Origin: CAVWDI01 sp963793095
GTDB taxonomy: Bacteria; Chloroflexota; Anaerolineae; Anaerolineales; UBA4823
Assembly: GCA_963793095.1 (NCBI GenBank)
Contig: CAWBYY010000007.1
Location: 1 to 64,000, forward strand
Direction: 5' to 3'
DNA: 64,000 nt
The notes under the pieces were generated by a model. It saw only the letters and a program-made list of their open reading frames with translations. It ran no database searches and had not been told where the DNA came from. Both the position numbers and the translations under genes were made by a program. Positions within the stretch are counted from its first letter, which is position 1. Every line of letters begins with the position of its first letter. This document shows, piece by piece, positions 34,130 to 42,974 of this stretch.

Positions 34130-35320
34130 ATGACTAAATTTAAAGGTATTTGGGGCGTGACCCTTGTATTCCTTGTCATCGGGCTGGCTTCGCTTATACC
34201 TCGCATCGCTGGACTCGACCAGTATGTGATCACAGACGAAGTCCCCTGGCTGGTCAGGTCAGCGAATTTTTATTACGCCCTCGGACAGAAAGATTTTTCA
34301 GAGACTTATGTGGCTGAACATCCCGGTGTCATTACGATGTGGATTGAGGGCTTAGTTTACCTTTTTGAATTCCCCCAATACCGCAGTTTCGGTCAGGGTT
34401 ACTTTGACAGTGATAAATATTCCCAGTTTGAAGAGTTCATCACCTCTCAAGGAGTCGAACCACTTGATTTACTGGTCAAGAGCCGCATCCTTACTGTAAT
34501 CATCAATACCGCATTATTATTGCTTTCATTCCATTACACCCGGCTTCTGGTTGGTGCAAAACCGGCATTATTCTCCTTCCTGCTGATCGCTTTTGATCCA
34601 TTCCACATTGCAACCACCCGCCTTGCCCACCTGGATGGACTAACAGGCGGTTTCTTGTTTCTATCTCTGCTTGCGTTCCTGGCTTTTTTACTCAAAGAAA
34701 GGAAAGGGATTTATCTCTTCACATCTGCTGTCTCTGGAGGTCTTGCGTGGCTGGCTAAGCTGAATGGTTTGATCATCCTTCCAACGATAATCGTCTTTTG
34801 TATAATAGATTACATAATTAATAACCGAAAAATAGAAAGCCCTGATTCCACTGCAGTCTCTTCAGTTGCAGATCGAGTACTGAAACCGGTATTTCTCTGG
34901 TTTGTCATTTTTCTTCTGACAGTTATGATTGTATTCCCATCAGCCTGGGAAAATCCAGTTGAAACAATTACTGAATTGACTGTTTCGCCGCTGCTGGTGG
35001 GAAATATCATCCCAACCCAACGTATTGAAGGGACTTTGATACCAACCCAAAGCGAAAACAAACCAATCGAAATTATTCAATCGATTTTTGAAAATAACAA
35101 CCAGTTTGAATTTCTATCCCAGTCTTCCGGCTATTTTTTGAGATACATAAAAGGATATTTGGAACGGGCGACTCCATTCATTTTGATAGGTTTAGCCGCA
35201 GCCGCAGCTGGGATTTTATTAAGATTAAGTCTGTTTATAAAAAAGGGACAACCGTCAGCTGATCCTATATTTAAGCCTCTTCTGGTTGATATACACAGTC
35301 TTTGTAACCCTGGCCAGTAA
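34130..35320 (+). CDS. GT39-like membrane glycosyltransferase, N-terminal part (frameshifted)
   Basis: About 380 real residues with nine or so membrane helices. The first extracytoplasmic loop has ITDEVPW, the acidic DE motif of dolichyl-phosphate-mannose/ArnT-like GT-C enzymes, and AEHPGV follows as in that family. Such enzymes transfer sugars from polyprenyl phosphate donors to lipids or proteins. Reading is lost at about 35285-35290; the next frame (35286) continues seamlessly as KPLLV/IYTVFVTLASKSS. Confidence 0.75.
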   Translation: MTKFKGIWGVTLVFLVIGLASLIPRIAGLDQYVITDEVPWLVRSANFYYALGQKDFSETYVAEHPGVITMWIEGLVYLFEFPQYRSFGQGYFDSDKYSQFEEFITSQGVEPLDLLVKSRILTVIINTALLLLSFHYTRLLVGAKPALFSFLLIAFDPFHIATTRLAHLDGLTGGFLFLSLLAFLAFLLKERKGIYLFTSAVSGGLAWLAKLNGLIILPTIIVFCIIDYIINNRKIESPDSTAVSSVADRVLKPVFLWFVIFLLTVMIVFPSAWENPVETITELTVSPLLVGNIIPTQRIEGTLIPTQSENKPIEIIQSIFENNNQFEFLSQSSGYFLRYIKGYLERATPFILIGLAAAAAGILLRLSLFIKKGQPSADPIFKPLLVDIHSLCNPGQ

Positions 35321-35930
35321 ATCTTCCCCCAAGTATTATCTACCGGTTTACCCGGTTTTGGACTTGATTGCTGGTTTAGGGTTATTTTCTGTTGTCGATC
35401 ACTTCGCCAGCCGGGTAGAATTTTTCAGGAACAAATATACACACGCTCTACCTTTCCTGGTGATCATCATCCTGCATGCCGTTCCAGCGTTCAGAACTTA
35501 CCCTTATTATTCAACCTATTTCAACCCTCTCCGCCCCCTGATGAGCGAGACAGGTGAACTTCGCTTCGCTGGTTTGGGGGAGGGATTGGACCAGGCTGCC
35601 CGCTACCTGAACCAGAAGCCAAATTCCGAACAGCTGAAAGTTATTTCCTGGTATGGTACTGGCCCTTTTTCTTATTTCTTCAATGGTGAGACTCAGCCTC
35701 TTTTTTCATATATTTGGACTGAAGAACAAATATCCATTTTAAATGAAATGGACTATATGGTCGTTTACTCCAATCAATGGATCAGAAACCAGCCCCTGGG
35801 TCTTATGCCTCACCTGGAGAACGCAACCCCTGAACATAGAATATGGATTGATGGAATTGAATTTGCACGCATTTACCGGGTGGACAAGTTACCCCCGGGG
35901 GTTTTTCAGCCATACAATCCAGAGGATTAG
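35286..35930 (+). CDS. GT39-like glycosyltransferase, C-terminal part
   Basis: 214 residues with the last membrane helices (YYLPVYPVLDLIAGLGLFSVV, ALPFLVIIILHAVPAF) and a soluble C-terminal domain (GLGEGLDQAARYLNQKP ... YMVVYSNQWIRNQ). Belongs with 34130-35320 as one protein of about 600 residues. Confidence 0.7.
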   Translation: MIYTVFVTLASKSSPKYYLPVYPVLDLIAGLGLFSVVDHFASRVEFFRNKYTHALPFLVIIILHAVPAFRTYPYYSTYFNPLRPLMSETGELRFAGLGEGLDQAARYLNQKPNSEQLKVISWYGTGPFSYFFNGETQPLFSYIWTEEQISILNEMDYMVVYSNQWIRNQPLGLMPHLENATPEHRIWIDGIEFARIYRVDKLPPGVFQPYNPED

Positions 35931-35983
35931 ATAAAATCTCCAGAACCCGTCACCAGCCATTACAGAGATCCTGGCTGGCCAGA

Positions 35984-36786
35984 TCACCTGGTTTCAGTCA
36001 GGAACTGATGGTGCGGATTATCATGGTGTGTCAGGGAATGCGGTCGCTCTAAACCGTGCGACTGCATTAATTCAACATCTGCCATAACCTTTCCGGGTAA
36101 ACCATCAGCAATGACCTCGCCATCATCCAGCAAGATCACACGGCTGCAAGTTTCAAGAATCAATTCCAGGTCATGGAGGAAATCATGGATGTTCCAGCCG
36201 AATTCTGGAGATAATTTATCAAGCGCCTGCGGGAGCGCATATCAAGACTTGCGCTGGGCTCATCGTAAACGATGAGTCTTGGTTCCATTGCGAGTATACC
36301 TGCGATTGAGACCATCCGCTTTTCGCCTCCGGATAGATGGTGCGGGACGCGCTCAGCCAATTCGTTTGTGTCGGTAATTTTCAGAGCGCTTGCAACCCTC
36401 TCGTTCACCTCATTCGTGGACAGCCCCAGGTTTTGGGGTCCAAAGGCGACATCATCACTCACTATCGGGCTGAATAACTGGTCATCCGCGTTCTGGAAAA
36501 CCATCCCTATCTCAGGATTGAATTGGCCGGACTGTAATGGTTTGCCGAACAATTCAATTTCTCCGTCCCCCGGTTTAAGCACGCCGCATGCCAGCATAAA
36601 AAGGGTGGTTTTTCCGGCGCCGTTAGGTCCGATCAACCCGATCTTATCTCCCTGTTTCACGGTTAAATTAATATTATTCAGCACCCTGCGGTTACTATTG
36701 TACGAAAAATGAAGCCCACGGATCCGCAAGGCGGGTACAGACCTGCTGCTCTGATTTATCAAATCTATTTTCCTGTTTTTATCCAT
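35984..36786 (-). CDS. Cobalt/nickel ECF-type ABC ATPase (CbiO-like), frameshifted near the C-terminus
   Basis: Walker A GPNGAGKTTLFML, signature LSGGEKRMVSIAGIL, Walker B RLIVYDEPSASLD. The frame from 36786 stops at 36160, but one base is missing near 36175. In the next frame the sequence continues HDLELILETCSRVILLDDGEVIADG, the normal H-switch and C-terminal region, to a stop at 35984. The last residues (LTHHDNPHHQ) are His-rich. Energises CbiMQ import of Ni or Co. Confidence 0.8.
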
Positions 36787-36789
36787 AAA

Positions 36790-37569
36790 TCATCTGCTTA
36801 AAAATATTTCGCCAACAACGATCAAAACTGATGCCAGCAGAAATCCTGCCAGAGCAATTCTGTCCCAATGGGTGGCGTGGAAATATAATTGATTGGCGTT
36901 TCCAATTGAGGCGTTGTTACCATAGCCCCGCAGAATCATTGCCTTGTATATTCGCTCCGAACGTTCGTAACTCCGAACCAGGAGTGTGCCAGCCAGGGAG
37001 CTCAAAGTACTCAAACCCGCAAAACTTAACCGCCCGGCTTTAAAATTCCGCAGCCGCATGGCAGTCTCCATCTTCCTGAGATCATTCCCAATTTCGAAGA
37101 TGTAGCGGTAAGTTAAAAGGGCGATATCTGCAATGATAGGAGAGAGGCGCATGGCGCGCATGGCTTTAATATTTTCCAGCACCGGCGCGCTGCTTAGAAG
37201 GACCAGAGCCAGGGTCAGAATACAGACGAATTTCACCAGGATCAGGAGCAGTTCTAGCGAGCCCTCCTGCTTTACGGACAGCGGTCCAAGCTGGGCAACA
37301 ACATTTGTCCCGGAAAAAAGGGGCAATACCACCGCAATAACCAGCAAGAATATACCCGGATATTTCAAGCGGTTTAAAACATAGCTAAACGGTATGCGCG
37401 AGGTAATTAATACCACCAGGGTGATTAGAATTAGAATGGGAAGCAGATATAAACTTCTGACAAACGAGAAGGAGAAAATTAAGCAAAGAATTCCAGCCAG
37501 TTTATAGCGTGCATCCCAGCGGTGGATTGGTGAATCAAGACGTGCGTACCTGTCAAGACCTATCTCCAT
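36790..37569 (-). CDS. cbiQ: Energy-coupling transmembrane protein CbiQ/NikQ
   Basis: 259 residues with five or six membrane helices and the paired coupling motif region ERSERIYKAMILRGYG (ERS...A-x-x-x-RG) that contacts the ATPase. 3 bases separate it from the CbiO gene. Confidence 0.88.
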   Translation of the reverse strand: MEIGLDRYARLDSPIHRWDARYKLAGILCLIFSFSFVRSLYLLPILILITLVVLITSRIPFSYVLNRLKYPGIFLLVIAVVLPLFSGTNVVAQLGPLSVKQEGSLELLLILVKFVCILTLALVLLSSAPVLENIKAMRAMRLSPIIADIALLTYRYIFEIGNDLRKMETAMRLRNFKAGRLSFAGLSTLSSLAGTLLVRSYERSERIYKAMILRGYGNNASIGNANQLYFHATHWDRIALAGFLLASVLIVVGEIFLSR

Positions 37570-37585
37570 CTCAATACCGGCACAT

Positions 37586-38233
37586 TCAGACCGATTGCGC
37601 GATCATTTCCGGCTTCACACGCATAAGGAAAACCACCACCATGGCTGTAAAAATTCCTTCAATAAAGATCAGAGGGATATGGGCGATAAAAAGGGCAGTG
37701 ATAGCAGCCTTTTCAGCCCCCGCATCAATATTACCGGGGATTGCCAGAGTTAAAATTGAGAAAGCCAGCAGCACAGAGATACCAATTCCCAGCGCTCCAC
37801 CGCAAAAACCAAATACACCCGTCCAGAAGCGGCTGTTCGATAATCCCAGTTTTACCCGGAGTCGAAATACAGAATAAGCCAGAAGCGCAGGTATGCCGAT
37901 GATGGCTGCATTTATGCCCAGTGTGGTTAATCCCCCGTGCTGGAAGAAAACCGCCTGGAAAAACAGACCTATCAAAATGGCTGGAAAAGCATAGTACCCA
38001 AGCACGACTCCCAGTAAGCCGTTCAAAACCAGGTGAACACTGGTCGGCGGAATGGGAATGTGTATCCAGGAAGCGACAAAGAATGCCGCCGTCAGCAGCG
38101 CAGTCTTAGGGATATTTTCCTGGGGGTTCCCGCTGCTTTCGATTTTTCGAAGTGAGTACCAGGTTGTTCCTGCAGTGGCAGCATATCCAGCTGCTGAAAC
38201 AGCAACCGGGAGGATACCATCCGGGATATGCAC
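37586..38233 (-). CDS. cbiM: Ni/Co-binding S-component CbiM/NikM
   Basis: 215 residues. I chose the GTG at 38233: it gives MHIPDGILPV, where the N-terminal amine and His2 are metal ligands in NikM/CbiM, and it overlaps the preceding stop (TAGTG). The third ligand region TSVHLVLNGLLGVVLG is present. A longer upstream reading is non-coding for this protein. Membrane substrate-capture subunit. Confidence 0.88.
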   Translation of the reverse strand: MHIPDGILPVAVSAAGYAATAGTTWYSLRKIESSGNPQENIPKTALLTAAFFVASWIHIPIPPTSVHLVLNGLLGVVLGYYAFPAILIGLFFQAVFFQHGGLTTLGINAAIIGIPALLAYSVFRLRVKLGLSNSRFWTGVFGFCGGALGIGISVLLAFSILTLAIPGNIDAGAEKAAITALFIAHIPLIFIEGIFTAMVVVFLMRVKPEMIAQSV

Positions 38234-38691
38234 TATGAACCCCTTCTGTAGAAAAATAGCGCCGTGCCCACAAATCCCCAAAGCGCGCATGCGCCCATCA
38301 GAACAATTTGCAGCCTGGAAAATCCGGTAGTATTCGAATTTAAAGCGCCATCCTCCAAATTGATGTGCACGATTCCTCCGTGACCAGCCTGTCGCACCTG
38401 GATATCCCATGTGCCGGGTATAGTTGGGTCGGGGCTGAAAGTAAAGCGACCATTCTGGTCGGTGGTCCCACTCATCCAGGAAATTTGGGGATCATCCGGG
38501 GCGAAAATGTTCACCTGGGCATTCTGCATTGGTTCACCCGAATCGAACGTAGCAAATACTTCTATAACCGGCTTCATTGAATATTCAATTATTACGCCGT
38601 GCGCCCTAACGATGGTGAAAGTGAAGACCGTCAGCAATACCAGAGCAGGCAGGATCAAGAACCTTTTATCCATCTTCCTAAGGAATCTCAC
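38233..38691 (-). CDS. NikL/CbiL-like accessory component
   Basis: 152 residues: N-terminal signal/anchor ending VRAHG, an extracytoplasmic beta-sandwich (YSMKPVIEVFATFDSGEPMQNAQVNIF ... WDIQVRQAGHGG) and a C-terminal membrane helix. Cleavage after RA would expose an N-terminal His, as in NikL/CbiL auxiliaries of Ni/Co uptake. Coupled by a one-base overlap to cbiM. Confidence 0.7.
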   Translation of the reverse strand: MRFLRKMDKRFLILPALVLLTVFTFTIVRAHGVIIEYSMKPVIEVFATFDSGEPMQNAQVNIFAPDDPQISWMSGTTDQNGRFTFSPDPTIPGTWDIQVRQAGHGGIVHINLEDGALNSNTTGFSRLQIVLMGACALWGFVGTALFFYRRGS

Positions 38692-39463
38692 TATGGCAGT
38701 GTCCTTCGCCTGTATGTCCCAGGGTTGGCAGGATTTCGACTAGCATCTGGAACTCCTCCGGTGGGAGTGATTTCTGCAATCCAGCTAAATTTATTTCTAA
38801 ATTGCCGTTTTGAGCGGCATTCGCAAACGGCTCAAATCCTGGCGCTTGTTGATTCAGTTCATCCTCCATCGGGTGTGACCCATCCCCAAAGATATGGTCA
38901 AAGTGGAAGGTCAGTTCGAGGTCGGTTGTACCGCCTTCCTCCAGGAAACCCTTGCGTTTATCCCCGATATATTCACCGCAGGTGTAGGCGTAACCAGTTT
39001 CAACATTAATCCTAAAGTCTATTGTCTGCTCTCCTTTGGTCGCAGTACCTTCCACTATAAGCGGATATCCGGAATCCCCCGGGACCATTGCCCAGGATAC
39101 AGCATTGTAATGCCCTGCTGGAGCGTTTTCGACCTCTCCAATAAGAATTGGTTCAGAATCCGGACCTCCTTTAGCAAGGTCAACCTTGTAGGTTCCATCA
39201 AGCTGGATTTCCGATTGAGAACTGATCCCCCCGCCCTCTTCGGGGTTGTAAGCTGGATCGGTAATATGAGCTCTAACATCTCCCAGGTTTATATAGATAT
39301 GCTCAAAATCGATCATCCAGCCGTCCTTCGATTCGAATCCCTGGCGCACAAAGTCTTCTCCGTTTGCCCGGAACACAACAGTCCCAACTCTTTCAACCGT
39401 ACAGGCTGTTATAAAACCGGCAGTAAATAAAAAACTGAATAGAAGTCTCCAAATTATTGTCAT
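38678..39463 (-). CDS. Putative metal-binding lipoprotein
   Basis: 261 residues: lipobox ITAC at about residue 21, a beta-rich body with WMIDFEHIYINLGDVRAHI, and two histidine-rich stretches, LTFHFDHIFGDGSHP and the C-terminal GHTGEGHCHSEIP. Encoded between the Fur-family regulator and the nickel/cobalt transport genes (14-base overlap with the next gene), so an extracytoplasmic metal-capture role is likely. Confidence 0.6.
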   Translation of the reverse strand: MTIIWRLLFSFLFTAGFITACTVERVGTVVFRANGEDFVRQGFESKDGWMIDFEHIYINLGDVRAHITDPAYNPEEGGGISSQSEIQLDGTYKVDLAKGGPDSEPILIGEVENAPAGHYNAVSWAMVPGDSGYPLIVEGTATKGEQTIDFRINVETGYAYTCGEYIGDKRKGFLEEGGTTDLELTFHFDHIFGDGSHPMEDELNQQAPGFEPFANAAQNGNLEINLAGLQKSLPPEEFQMLVEILPTLGHTGEGHCHSEIP

Positions 39464-39513
39464 TTTCTCACTCGAAATTCCATTAGATAATCTGGAAGGA
39501 ATGTGGTCGAATT

Positions 39514-39954
39514 CTATACATTATTTGATTTATCTTCTTTACATTCAGCACAGATACCAAATACTGTCATATGCCCTAAATCAGGGGTGAACCCATGGTT
39601 GGCGACCAGTCCTTTATCAAGCATATCCAGGATATTTGGTTCAGAGTCGAATATACGTTTACATTTCCGGCAAACAAGATGAATATGGGGACCGTGCTCC
39701 ATGTTTGCGTATACTATCTTGCCTTCGCTCAGATCATTTCGCCGGGCAAATCCTTCCTCGCAAAGCATATCCAGGGTCCGGTAGACCGTCGCGATGTTGA
39801 TCGCGCCCGTACGAACCTGAAGTTTTTCGAATATTTCTTCAGCCGAGAGATGGCGGTCGCTGTGAGCAATCGCCTCAATAATCATTTCGCGCTGGGGCGT
39901 GATGCGGTAACCGCGCATCCTTAAATCAGCAATCACACTCTCGCATGGCGACAT
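39514..39954 (-). CDS. Fur-family metalloregulator (Nur/Zur candidate)
   Basis: 146 residues. Winged helix with YRITPQREMIIEAI and INIATVYRTLDML, structural zinc site Cys pairs CRKC and CAEC, and the regulatory site HGPHIHLVC. It heads the Ni/Co transport operon and has a TTGCAA dyad 14 bases upstream of its start, which is most like the nickel-responsive Nur box. Confidence 0.85.
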   Translation of the reverse strand: MSPCESVIADLRMRGYRITPQREMIIEAIAHSDRHLSAEEIFEKLQVRTGAINIATVYRTLDMLCEEGFARRNDLSEGKIVYANMEHGPHIHLVCRKCKRIFDSEPNILDMLDKGLVANHGFTPDLGHMTVFGICAECKEDKSNNV

Positions 39955-39967
39955 AATAATTCTCTTA

Positions 39968-39983
39968 TTGCAAATAATTGCAA
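39968..39983. promoter_or_regulatory. TTGCAA-N4-TTGCAA operator
   Basis: TTGCAAATAATTGCAA, a 16-base near-perfect dyad upstream of the Fur-family gene. The Nur box of Streptomyces is TTGCAA-N5-TTGCAA, so the half-sites agree and the spacer is one base shorter. Likely autoregulation of the whole six-gene operon. Confidence 0.6.
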
Positions 39984-40091
39984 CTACAAATATTATATAT
40001 TACCAGGGGGTTTTGTCAACCCATTTTTCTTGTTAGCTTCTAATCGCTGATATTAATCAAAAAGGTGTAGAAAAACTATCCCCCAATTATT

Positions 40092-40509
40092 TCAATTTCT
40101 CCTGGATAAAATAACAAGAGGAATTTCTCGATCGGTATCCCTCTGGTACTTAGCGAAGAAAGGATACCTTTCAGCCATCCTGTTGAATAACTTTGACCGT
40201 TCTGGCTCTTTTTTCACCGTCGGCATGAGCCTCAAATTCTTCCTTCCCCAGCTCCACCTTTACTTCCGGATTGGCGACCAGGTTGTAGTACCAGTCAGGA
40301 TTGGTCAGGGCTCCGCCTTTCGAGGCGATAATTACCAGGCGGTCCCCATCTGCCATATAAATGAGAGGTGTAACATGCGGCACCCCAGTTTTAGCACCGG
40401 TTGTATGCAGCAGTAAGAGATCCTTGTCTTCAAAAAAACCGCCGACCCTGCCTTCGTTCGCCCGAAATTCTTCAATAACCGCCTTATTGCGCTCATTAAA
40501 ATCGTTCAT
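40092..40509 (-). CDS. Deazaflavin (F420)-dependent nitroreductase-family protein, frameshifted
   Basis: The frame from 40509 gives FFEDKDLLLLHTTGAKTGVPHVTPLIYM and NPDWYYNLVANPEVKVELG, typical of DUF385/Ddn-type F420H2-dependent proteins. It stops early at 40171 because of an extra base near 40173; the next frame supplies the missing C-terminus MAERYPFFAKYQRDTDREIP to a stop at 40092. Corrected length is about 138 residues, normal for the family. Confidence 0.75.
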
Positions 40510-40644
40510 CCTGCAATACTCCCATTGATGGACAGGACCAACGCTTCAGATCTGTTATGTCCGCCAAGTGTGGCGGAATCTTACCGCTCGCCAAAACGCC
40601 GGGCTGGACAGGTGTAGTTTTTCTGAGGTTTACCGGCAGACTGG

Positions 40645-40877
40645 TTATAAAATTTCTCTCGCCCAGGAAGCAGCCCATTCAACTTCGCCTTCTTAAAGCG
40701 GGCCTTCCACACCCAGAACGATAAAACCTTCTGGTTCTACCACCAGTTTGGCGCCCTTTGCCTGTAGTCTGCGGTCGAGCCGAAGGGCAGCACATCCACG
40801 TCTATCGCTTCGCCAACAGCCCGGGCGATGATTTCCGTGTTGCCATACTTCGAATCAAAGATCACGAGCACGTTCAA
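40645..40877 (-). pseudogene. Flavodoxin remnant
   Basis: From a TTG at 40877 the sequence reads NVLVIFDSKYGNTEIIARAVG, the FMN phosphate loop of flavodoxins. After about 40 residues it jumps, in another frame, to KGAKLVVEPEGFIVLGVEGPL, a stop codon, then EGEVEWAASWAREIL, the family C-terminus. The middle third is missing and there is a frameshift and an in-frame stop, so this is a true decayed gene and not a single indel. Confidence 0.7.
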
Positions 40878-40884
40878 AATCTAC

Positions 40885-41070
40885 CTAGCTTCTTGAAATC
40901 AAAGCAGCGATCAGAAGGCCAAGTCCTAACCCCGCCAGAATGCTTCCGACAAATGCCAGAGCAGATTCCGGCAGGAAAAAGAAACCGATGCCCAATCCGA
41001 CCAGCAATCCCCCACCAACTGCCCAGGTACTTTTATCCTTCTTCTCCTTTTTTTCTTCCATTTTTTTCAC
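40885..41070 (-). CDS. Small two-helix membrane protein
   Basis: 61 residues: a Lys/Glu-rich cytoplasmic start, then two glycine-rich hydrophobic helices (WAVGGGLLVGLGIGFFFL and GSILAGLGLGLLIAAL). GAGG lies 5 bases before the GTG at 41070; an ATG three codons later is an alternative start. Function unknown. Confidence 0.5.
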   Translation of the reverse strand: MKKMEEKKEKKDKSTWAVGGGLLVGLGIGFFFLPESALAFVGSILAGLGLGLLIAALISRS

Positions 41071-41268
41071 CTTTTCCTCTTATCCCGTCAGATATTATTT
41101 AATATTCAGTACCAGGCAAGCACCAATGACTGACAATTCAACATACACTAATTCCTGCGCTATACGGACTTAGTTTACCAGAAGCCCTCCTCACGATAAC
41201 GCCAACCTTTGCCTTAATCACGCAGCCAGCTTATCAAGCACACATGACCAATAATGAAGCGGCGCAAT

Positions 41269-41959
41269 TCATCCACCAGACGCATGCGCCAGCGCCGATG
41301 GCGTCTGGCAGCCTACAATCGCGGGCGCTTCGTGGATGAGCCCGTCGTTTTCGAGCGCCGCCACCATAAAAAGGGCGAAGTCAGTCCGGCGGGTCAGGTT
41401 ACTTTCCAGGACCGAGTCGCCCACATGCCGGCTCCAGACCGGCAGCCCCTGGCTCTCGCCTTCTTCCAGGTCGCTGCCGCGCACTACTGTCCACAGGGTT
41501 TGGCTGGCGAAAATCCGCCGGCAGGCTTCCACCTGGTCTTCGATATCCACAAACCGGAATAAGCGCCCCAGAATACTCGTGGCTTTCTCCTGGAGTTTCA
41601 GGGAAGACGGGTACACATCCTGGCCGTCCATCGTAATATGCCACCCGCATGAGAAAATCAGCCGGGCTCCTTCCTGCGCCTCTTCGAGCACAGCCTGGGC
41701 AGTCCCGGATGAATAATTATCCATCCCCCAGGGCACCAGCACGGTCAGCACTCCATCGCATCCCGCAACTGCTCGCTTAATCACCTGGCGGTCATTTGTC
41801 TTTCCCGGGAATAATCTCGATCTGTCCATTGAACCGGTCCAGTTTTCCAACGCTTTTCTCCCGGCAGACGCCGACCACCTCATAACCGCGCTCCAGGGCA
41901 TGCTCAACCATGTACTGACCCAGCTTTCCGGATGCTCCAACGACACAAACTTTTTTCAT
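41269..41959 (-). CDS. NAD(P)-binding epimerase/reductase-like protein, frameshifted
   Basis: The true start is the ATG at 41959, giving MKKVCVVGASGKLGQYM, the GxxGxxG dinucleotide-binding loop of atypical short-chain dehydrogenases. That frame ends at about 41790 after IIPGKDK. The frame open from 41946 to 41269 carries the rest (TNDRQVIKRAVAGCDGVLTVLVPWG ... AIVGCQTPSALAHA). One indel near 41800 joins them. Substrate unknown. Confidence 0.7.
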
Positions 41960-42194
41960 TATCACCACCTTTTAAATTCCAATTTATTTTTTATGATTCT
42001 CGCAGCTATTACTGAAACCAGGATTAATCACAAAATGCTCTATAGATTTTACTTTAATCATTTCGGCGACAGTCTTGAGCTGCATTATAAATCCCACATA
42101 TTGGTAAAATTTTTGACCCAGGCTTCTTGGGATACTGTTTCAATAGCGTGAATCCCAGATGGTATCAGGTTTCGACATTAATAAGGGAGATCGG

Positions 42195-42686
42195 ATGGAA
42201 GCATTTTCTGATTATATAGCTGAATACCGGAAACAACTGGAGAAAGGCGCTGTTCAGGCGGCATACAGAGGATTAATTGAATATATTACGGGACTCAGAA
42301 CCCACCTGAGCAACAAATATCCTGATTACTCCGTATCCGGGGGTATTTATCAGGGAACCATGGACATGACCTATTTTTCCTTCACCCCGGAACCAATTAA
42401 GAACCGGAAATTGAAAATCGCAGTTGTTTTTGTTTATGACAGGTTCAGGTTTGAAGTCTGGTTAGGGGGTGTCAACCGGCAGGTTCAATCGGAATACTGG
42501 AAATTGTTGAAGGACAGCGGGTGGGACAGGTACCGCATCGTGTCACCGGGAAAAGGGATTGATTCAATTTTGGAGAATGTCCTGGTCGAAGACCCGGATT
42601 TTATAGACCTGGATTCTTTAACTGAGCGGATAGAAACAGGCACGTTGAAGTTTATTGCGGATGTGGAGAATTTCTTGTCCGTGTAA
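42195..42686 (+). CDS. DUF7000-like protein
   Basis: 163 residues from the ATG at 42195, chosen because AAGGGAGA lies 6 bases before it. The body (YRGLIEYITGLRTHLSNKYP ... GGIYQGTMDMTYFSFTPEPIKNRKLKIAVVFVYDRFRFEVWL) matches, from memory, the DUF7000 family of unknown function. No catalytic motif visible. Confidence 0.65.
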   Translation: MEAFSDYIAEYRKQLEKGAVQAAYRGLIEYITGLRTHLSNKYPDYSVSGGIYQGTMDMTYFSFTPEPIKNRKLKIAVVFVYDRFRFEVWLGGVNRQVQSEYWKLLKDSGWDRYRIVSPGKGIDSILENVLVEDPDFIDLDSLTERIETGTLKFIADVENFLSV

Positions 42687-42974
42687 TACAAGCTCTCCGT
42701 TTAATTTCCCGATAAAAAAGAAATTTGTGGCTTCTCAGAATCTCATATAGTACAGGATAAAGGCGGCAATTAATCCAACCCCTCTTATAATAGAACATAA
42801 CCCCAGTGGAAATGTTCTGAACTGCGATCTTTTTTTGAACCAGTGGAAAATATTATGCTAGGGGGTTAACTTTTTTAGATTCTTGGTGTTACCTAATGAT
42901 ACTTTCTTGAATGTGTCAGTATATCTTATTTTTTCACTTCCTTATCTTGTGGTTTCTTAACATACTCAAAATTT

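Noticed and set aside
41254..41716. Plus-strand frames opposite the epimerase-like gene
   Set aside because: The minus-strand reading has a clear Rossmann motif and family C-terminus; the plus-strand frames are Arg-rich shadows.
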